This document shows, piece after piece, positions 59,551 through 64,000 of a DNA stretch of 64,000 nt. A model generated the notes under the pieces. The model saw only the letters and a list, made by a program, of their open reading frames with translations, was not told the origin of the DNA and ran no database searches. The first letter of the stretch is position 1. Every line of letters starts with the position of its first letter. The position numbers and the translations under genes were made by a program. Source of the stretch: Lepraria neglecta (lineage: Eukaryota > Ascomycota > Lecanoromycetes > Lecanorales > Stereocaulaceae); contig CM065646.1 in the NCBI GenBank assembly GCA_033220425.1, forward strand, positions 2,549,501 to 2,613,500, written 5' to 3'.

Positions 59551-62423
59551 CTATAGCTTGTCGTAGTACTGAGAATCGTGTTAGCCAGATACTCACTTGA
59601 ACAAAATTTGAAAGATGACTTACGTTCTCAACACCAGGCACAATTTCCTTGACACCCTTTCTCTTCCGCATTGCCTGCACGATTTGACCAGGCTTCGTCG
59701 ATGGGTCGAGTGGCGAACCACCAGGCAGGATCTGCCAATGATCGAACACAGATTGAGGGAATGCCTGTCCACCAGTATGCGAGCGGAGATCTGCAGTGAA
59801 ACCAAAGGATTCGTTGACGGGTAGATAGGCCTTGACGTTGAAGAGAGGTGTCCCGGGTCGTTGCTCCTCAGAGAAGACATGACCTCTCCTTCGGGTCAGG
59901 ACACCGTAGATACCACCCATAGCTTGTTCGGGGACTTGGATTTCGACCAAGTAGATAGGCTCAAGGATAGCAGGTTCAGCGAGAAGAGCTGCAGCATACA
60001 ATACACGTCGAGTCGTTGGGATGAGTTGTCCACCGCCACGATGAATTGCATCAGCATGGAGCGTCACATCCATGATGTTGAAGCGGACCGAGCGCATAGG
60101 CTCTTCAGCGACAGGACCTTCCTTGGTAGCCCATTGGAAACCAGACACAACGGAGTCCTTGATTTCATTGAGGTATTGGACAGCCTTGGTCTGGTCGACA
60201 AGCAAGTTAGCACCAGTGGTCTCGGGACCGAAACACCAGATCTTTCGTGCATCGGTAACATCCCAGCCATGCTCATCAGCCAAGATACGAGCGCGAAGCT
60301 TGAAATCATCACGAGGGCTGATCTTGCCAGATTCAATGTCCCTCGAGACCTCTTCGTCCAAAGGCTGCGCGGTGACGTACAAACGGTTGTGCTTGTTCGG
60401 CGATTTCGACAGGGCAGTCATACTTGACATTGCGCCAACAGATTCACGGTAAGGCACGACAGGGTCGGAGACACGGAGAGGAACGCCGGCATGATCTTCC
60501 TCAAGATCTTTGAGGCAAATCTCCAAGTGCAGCTCTCCAGCACCAGCCACGATATGTTCGCCAGCCTCGTTGATGAATGCAAGCACGCAAGGATCCGACT
60601 TCGACAAACGCTTCAGACCTTCGACTAGCTTAGGCAGGTCGTTGGCGTTCTTGACTTCTACGGATCGTTGCATGACAGGGGATACGGAGAACTTCATGAC
60701 CTTAAGATTGTGTGCGGTCTCCGATGTAGTAAGTGTGCCGGACTTGAGTAAGAACTGGTCAACGCCGACCAAGCCGAGAATGTTGCCAGCTGGGACATCC
60801 TCAATTGGCTCGATGTTACGACCCATCATGAGAATGGTACGCTGGATAGCCTTGATGAACAAATCCTCTTTCTTGCCAGGGGTGTAGTTGGGACCCTGGA
60901 TGCGGACCTTCAGGCCGGACCTAACAGTACCAGAGAAAACACGACCAAAAGCGTAGAAACGGCCCTTGTCGGATGTAGGCACCATTTTCGAAACGTACAA
61001 CATGAGAGGAGCCTTGGGATCACAGTCGCGAATACCGATACACGACTCATCATCCGGTGGACCTTCATAGAGCGTCTCCGCACGGTACTTCTGGGCGGTT
61101 ATAGGAGATGGCAAGTGGATGATCATCATTTCCAGGAGTGCGTCCGCAGCGGGCAAGAATTTGCGCATGACAACTTTGAGGAGCTGCTTGCCCTCGTAGT
61201 CCTTCTCTTCGGCAGATAGCTTGATCTCAAGCTTCGTGAGCAGGGTTGGGATCTCGTCTTTCTTGAAGTTCATGACTACGCCGAAGATCTTGAAGATTGG
61301 GTCGAGGATGAATTGATTGAAGGCACGCTCTAGTTGCTGACCTTCGTGTTCGGCATTCTTGGTCCATTTCTTCGTCTTTGGGTTGAAGTAGTTGTCGCCC
61401 TGTGGGGGAGTCGTTAGTTCTGCATTCTATTTACTTGTTGAGTGGGAACATACCCATAGACGCTCCATCATCTTGGTCTTATCAACACCGAATTTCTTGG
61501 CGTATTTGACGGCGAATTGGCGGACAGTGAAGCCCCATCCGTGAAGACCAGACCCGAAGGCCACTGTACCCTGATATGGCTGCACCTGGACATCTCCCAG
61601 CGCCTTGTCGTAGTAGGTAGAGATGACGACGTTGACAGATTCGATGGTTCTTGAAAAGGACTGGTACAAGTCCTCCTTTGAGACCTGGAGCTCGAGAAGA
61701 GCGCGGTCGACCTTGTTGACAATGACAACGGGCTTGATACGCTCACCGAGAGCTTGTCGGAGTACAGTCTCCGTCTGCACGCACACACCTTCGACACAAT
61801 CGACAACAACGAGAGCACCGTCAGTGACACGGAGAGCAGCCGTAACTTCGGATGAGAAATCAACGTGACCTGGGGAATCGATCAAGTTGATCAGGAAGTC
61901 GTTTCCTTCAACCTTTTGGGGGATGTCCTTGAGATCATCCTCGTCTGCCATGTGGGAGTATAGGGAGATGGCAGTTGACTTGATGGTAATGCATCGGTCC
62001 TGTTCATCCTTGCGGGTGTCCGTAAACCGTTGATCTCCAGCTTTTGCGGCCGAAATAATACCGGCTCTCTGAACGAGGGAGTCGGTGAGGGTGGACTTTC
62101 CGTGGTCGACTGCAAAACCGTCGGATCAGAGCAAGCCTACCAGAGAAAGCAGAGGGGGTGTAGCTTACCATGGGCAATGACCGACATATTTCGAATATTT
62201 GCTGGCTTGTCCATGAGCTCACGGATCTTTCATCATGTCAGCCATCTTTCCGGACCAAAGCGAGTATTTCGATGTAATCTATAGCATACCTCTTCGATAG
62301 TGAAGCTGTTAGAGATCCATGTGTTAGCATACGTCCTGACCAATGCAAGGACTCGAGCCTCTGAGCTGAGCGCTCCGATCTGAGCTGTTTGCTCTGAAAC
62401 TTGAGATAGACTTACTTGACCAT
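59551..62423 (-). CDS. eft2: Translation elongation factor 2 (EF-2)
   Basis: Six exons (62423-62416, 62305-62290, 62226-62169, 62109-61454, 61399-59624, 59568-59551) encode 843 residues, against 842 in yeast. The spliced start is [20 protein letters not shown]. GTPase motifs are complete: AHVDHGKS (G1, residues 26-33), DSPGH (G3) and NKVD (G4). The diphthamide loop reads [12 protein letters not shown], and the protein ends VENYYDKL. EF-2 drives GTP-dependent translocation on the 80S ribosome in the cytosol; its modified histidine is the classic ADP-ribosylation target. The first coding exon has only 8 nt and the second 16 nt, and introns cluster at the 5' end, a pattern common in highly expressed genes. 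No lesion seen. Confidence 0.98.
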
Positions 62424-62973
62424 CTTGGCGGTGTTTTATCTGAACGGCTTCGAGGTTTTTTGTATGTGGGGCTAACCCGCTTTGCAGGACCGAGGGCTCG
62501 CTCGACCTGTTGTTTTGAATGCCTCGAGCGAACTCGAGAGCTTTCGAGGACGAGGGAGAGGATTTGAAGAATGTGAGATGTCTTTCGATGTAGTGGTAGA
62601 AGGTGAAGAGGTTCTTGGTGGGAATTATTGATTTGCAAGCTCCCACTAATTACTGTTGCCCCTCCCTCGCTTATTTTTGCGCTAATGAACGCGAGTCATT
62701 CTTGCCCTAACCGGACGCATTGCTTAACACTGCCAGAGCCTCAACTGTGGGTTGATTTCTCGCAATCCTAATTTGATGAGTCACAAAGCAGAGAGCCGTG
62801 GAACATTCTGAATTTCAAGACCGCCATTTGTCATGCGGAGCTCATTTAGTATTTCTACAATATATGCACGGGTATCTACCATTCCATCGAAGCCCAATGA
62901 CTCCTTTTCGCTCATGATGCTTACATTGACTCCGAAACTCCTTGCCATATATCAACACTCCCACTCACGAATG
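62424..62973. promoter_or_regulatory. EF-2 promoter and pyrimidine-rich leader
   Basis: Reading the minus strand, the ~220 bp before the EF-2 start are pyrimidine-rich (for example TTCAAATCCTCTCCCTCGTC), typical of leaders of highly expressed translation genes. The rest is the spacer to the 3' end of Csf1; both genes are on the minus strand. No other gene is visible. Confidence 0.45.
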
Positions 62974-64000
62974 CTATGACGAGCCCAATATCCTCGAGTA
63001 AGCATCGTCCACTTCCTTTGCCACCTCCAGAAGCGTGACAATAACAATCTGATGAGTCAGATTCGGTAACCTGTCTCTGTGCAATCCAATCCATTCCAGG
63101 GGCGGAGTCGCCTCGCCCATATCTCTCAATTGCGGTGTCTCGATGATCGGGGGCTGTAAAGCTGTGTACTGGTACTTCGACAGAGGGACGGTGACGACTG
63201 CCGTTATCTTTTGATTTTCGCCCTCTTCACTTACTTGACTTCCATCTTCTCCTTCCACTTGCGGTCGCGGTCCGCCAGTGATTTGAACAGCGGATGGCGG
63301 TAACGGCTTTCCCAAGCGCTGTGCCAGTGCTCTAGCATGACTTGTCCACATGCCTCGGATGTAGCTGATCCTAGAGTAATTCCAGCCCACGTCAACCTTG
63401 CCCTGAAAAGAGCTCTTGAAAATGTAGTCTATATGTGTTGATTCTGGACTCTGCCACGTCTCCATAGTTGCTACCAATGTTGGCACTTTCAATATTGTCC
63501 CTCCTCGAGAGCCGGTTGCGGATGCCACGACGTCAGCCACAGAGACTTCGCTCAATGTCCTTGGCACGCTGGCCCGAGTAATTCCAGCCAGTGCGATGCG
63601 CAGCTGGCCTAAAGTCATACCGAGGTTGCTATGGATCTTGTCATCATTCAACACCACTGCGAAGCGAGCTGAAGCATCGAGTGCTTCCAGTTTGAAGATT
63701 TGGTTATCAAAGAATGTACTGGGAAAGGCTCCCAGGTTGACGGCTCTTAGAGTGACAACCACGTCGGTCTGAAGTCTCAAAGGAGATCTGGTAGTCTCTC
63801 CACCAGCCTCCTCTTGCCTCTTTGCAGCAGCACGGATAGCCATAGGGTTGATGGAAGATTTACGGCGCAAGAATTTCTCGATATCCCGGAGTGATGTCTC
63901 GTATGCTGCTAACTTTTCTTGATACAGTCGCTGGAAAGCTTGATATAGTGCAATCACTTGTGACGCGCTGGTGGTGGTGCAAAATACTTGTACTCTATCG
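62974..64000 (-). CDS. csf1: Csf1, bridge-like lipid-transfer protein, C-terminal part
   Basis: The frame is open from the window edge to a stop at 62974 (342 codons), so the gene's 5' end lies beyond base 64000. Recognisable parts are QAFQRLYQEKLAAYETSLRD, then SPESTHIDYIFKSSFQGKVD and VGWNYSRISYIRGMWTSHAR. These match the C-terminus of fungal Csf1 (fermentation-associated protein), which usually exceeds 3,000 residues. The end reads IGLHRDRLPNLTHQIVIVTL and DDAYSRILGSS. Csf1 belongs to the Vps13-like bridge proteins that move lipids between membranes, with roles in cold tolerance and GPI-anchor lipid supply in yeast. No intron is needed in the visible part. Confidence 0.85.
   Translation of the reverse strand, partial: DRVQVFCTTTSASQVIALYQAFQRLYQEKLAAYETSLRDIEKFLRRKSSINPMAIRAAAKRQEEAGGETTRSPLRLQTDVVVTLRAVNLGAFPSTFFDNQIFKLEALDASARFAVVLNDDKIHSNLGMTLGQLRIALAGITRASVPRTLSEVSVADVVASATGSRGGTILKVPTLVATMETWQSPESTHIDYIFKSSFQGKVDVGWNYSRISYIRGMWTSHARALAQRLGKPLPPSAVQITGGPRPQVEGEDGSQVSEEGENQKITAVVTVPLSKYQYTALQPPIIETPQLRDMGEATPPLEWIGLHRDRLPNLTHQIVIVTLLEVAKEVDDAYSRILGSS

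Overview
This window is nuclear DNA of a filamentous ascomycete (Pezizomycotina). The reasons are: short 44-65 bp introns with GT..AG ends and CTGAC/CTAAC branch sites, a head-to-head pair of class V and class VII chitin synthases, a fungal Zn(II)2Cys6 protein, exocyst Sec5, End3, NAD-isocitrate dehydrogenase, elongation factor 2 and Csf1. A member of the Leotiomycetes or a close class is my guess, with low confidence. I saw no prokaryotic, viral or CRISPR features. All exon joins were worked out by hand from the sequence; wherever I give an exon sum it is an exact multiple of three.

Layout. 0.5-3.4 kb: two divergent genes, an Srf1-like phospholipase D regulator (-) and a mitochondrial K+/H+ exchange-related protein (+). 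3.9-6.0 kb: two tandem, decayed copies of a 2EXR/F-box-like gene. 6.8-9.6 kb: a seven-exon Zn(II)2Cys6 protein (-). 9.6-15.0 kb: gene-poor DNA with a ~32 bp degenerate minisatellite, two copies of a dispersed ~104 bp repeat and one low-complexity ORF. 15.1-16.4 kb: END3 (-). 17.0-19.5 kb: a broken unknown gene (-). 20.8-33.3 kb: class VII (-) and class V (+) chitin synthases around a 1.24 kb shared intergenic region. 33.7-34.6 kb: a small zinc-ribbon-like protein. 34.6-46 kb: an accessory island with a 774-residue intronless orphan, TA-rich RIP-like relics, a foldback element with ~140 bp inverted repeats, and an RGS-domain membrane protein. 45.9-50.9 kb: IDH2 (-) and SEC5 (+), divergent. 51.1-55.6 kb: an SDR gene with a frameshift and a broken ankyrin/STAND-type gene. 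56.5-64 kb: a PWI-CCCH-RRM protein (Rmn1/RBM26 type), EF-2, and the C-terminus of the lipid-transfer protein Csf1.

Biological themes. Polarised growth and the cell surface are heavily represented: two motor-like chitin synthases, Sec5 (vesicle tethering), End3 (actin and endocytosis), an RGS/Rax1-like membrane protein and an Srf1-like regulator. The other conserved genes are housekeeping. The accessory stretches hold relics, repeats and genes with one to several inactivating lesions. I did not find a clear new multi-gene system. The best candidates for novelty are the 774-residue orphan in its repeat island and the two repeat families.
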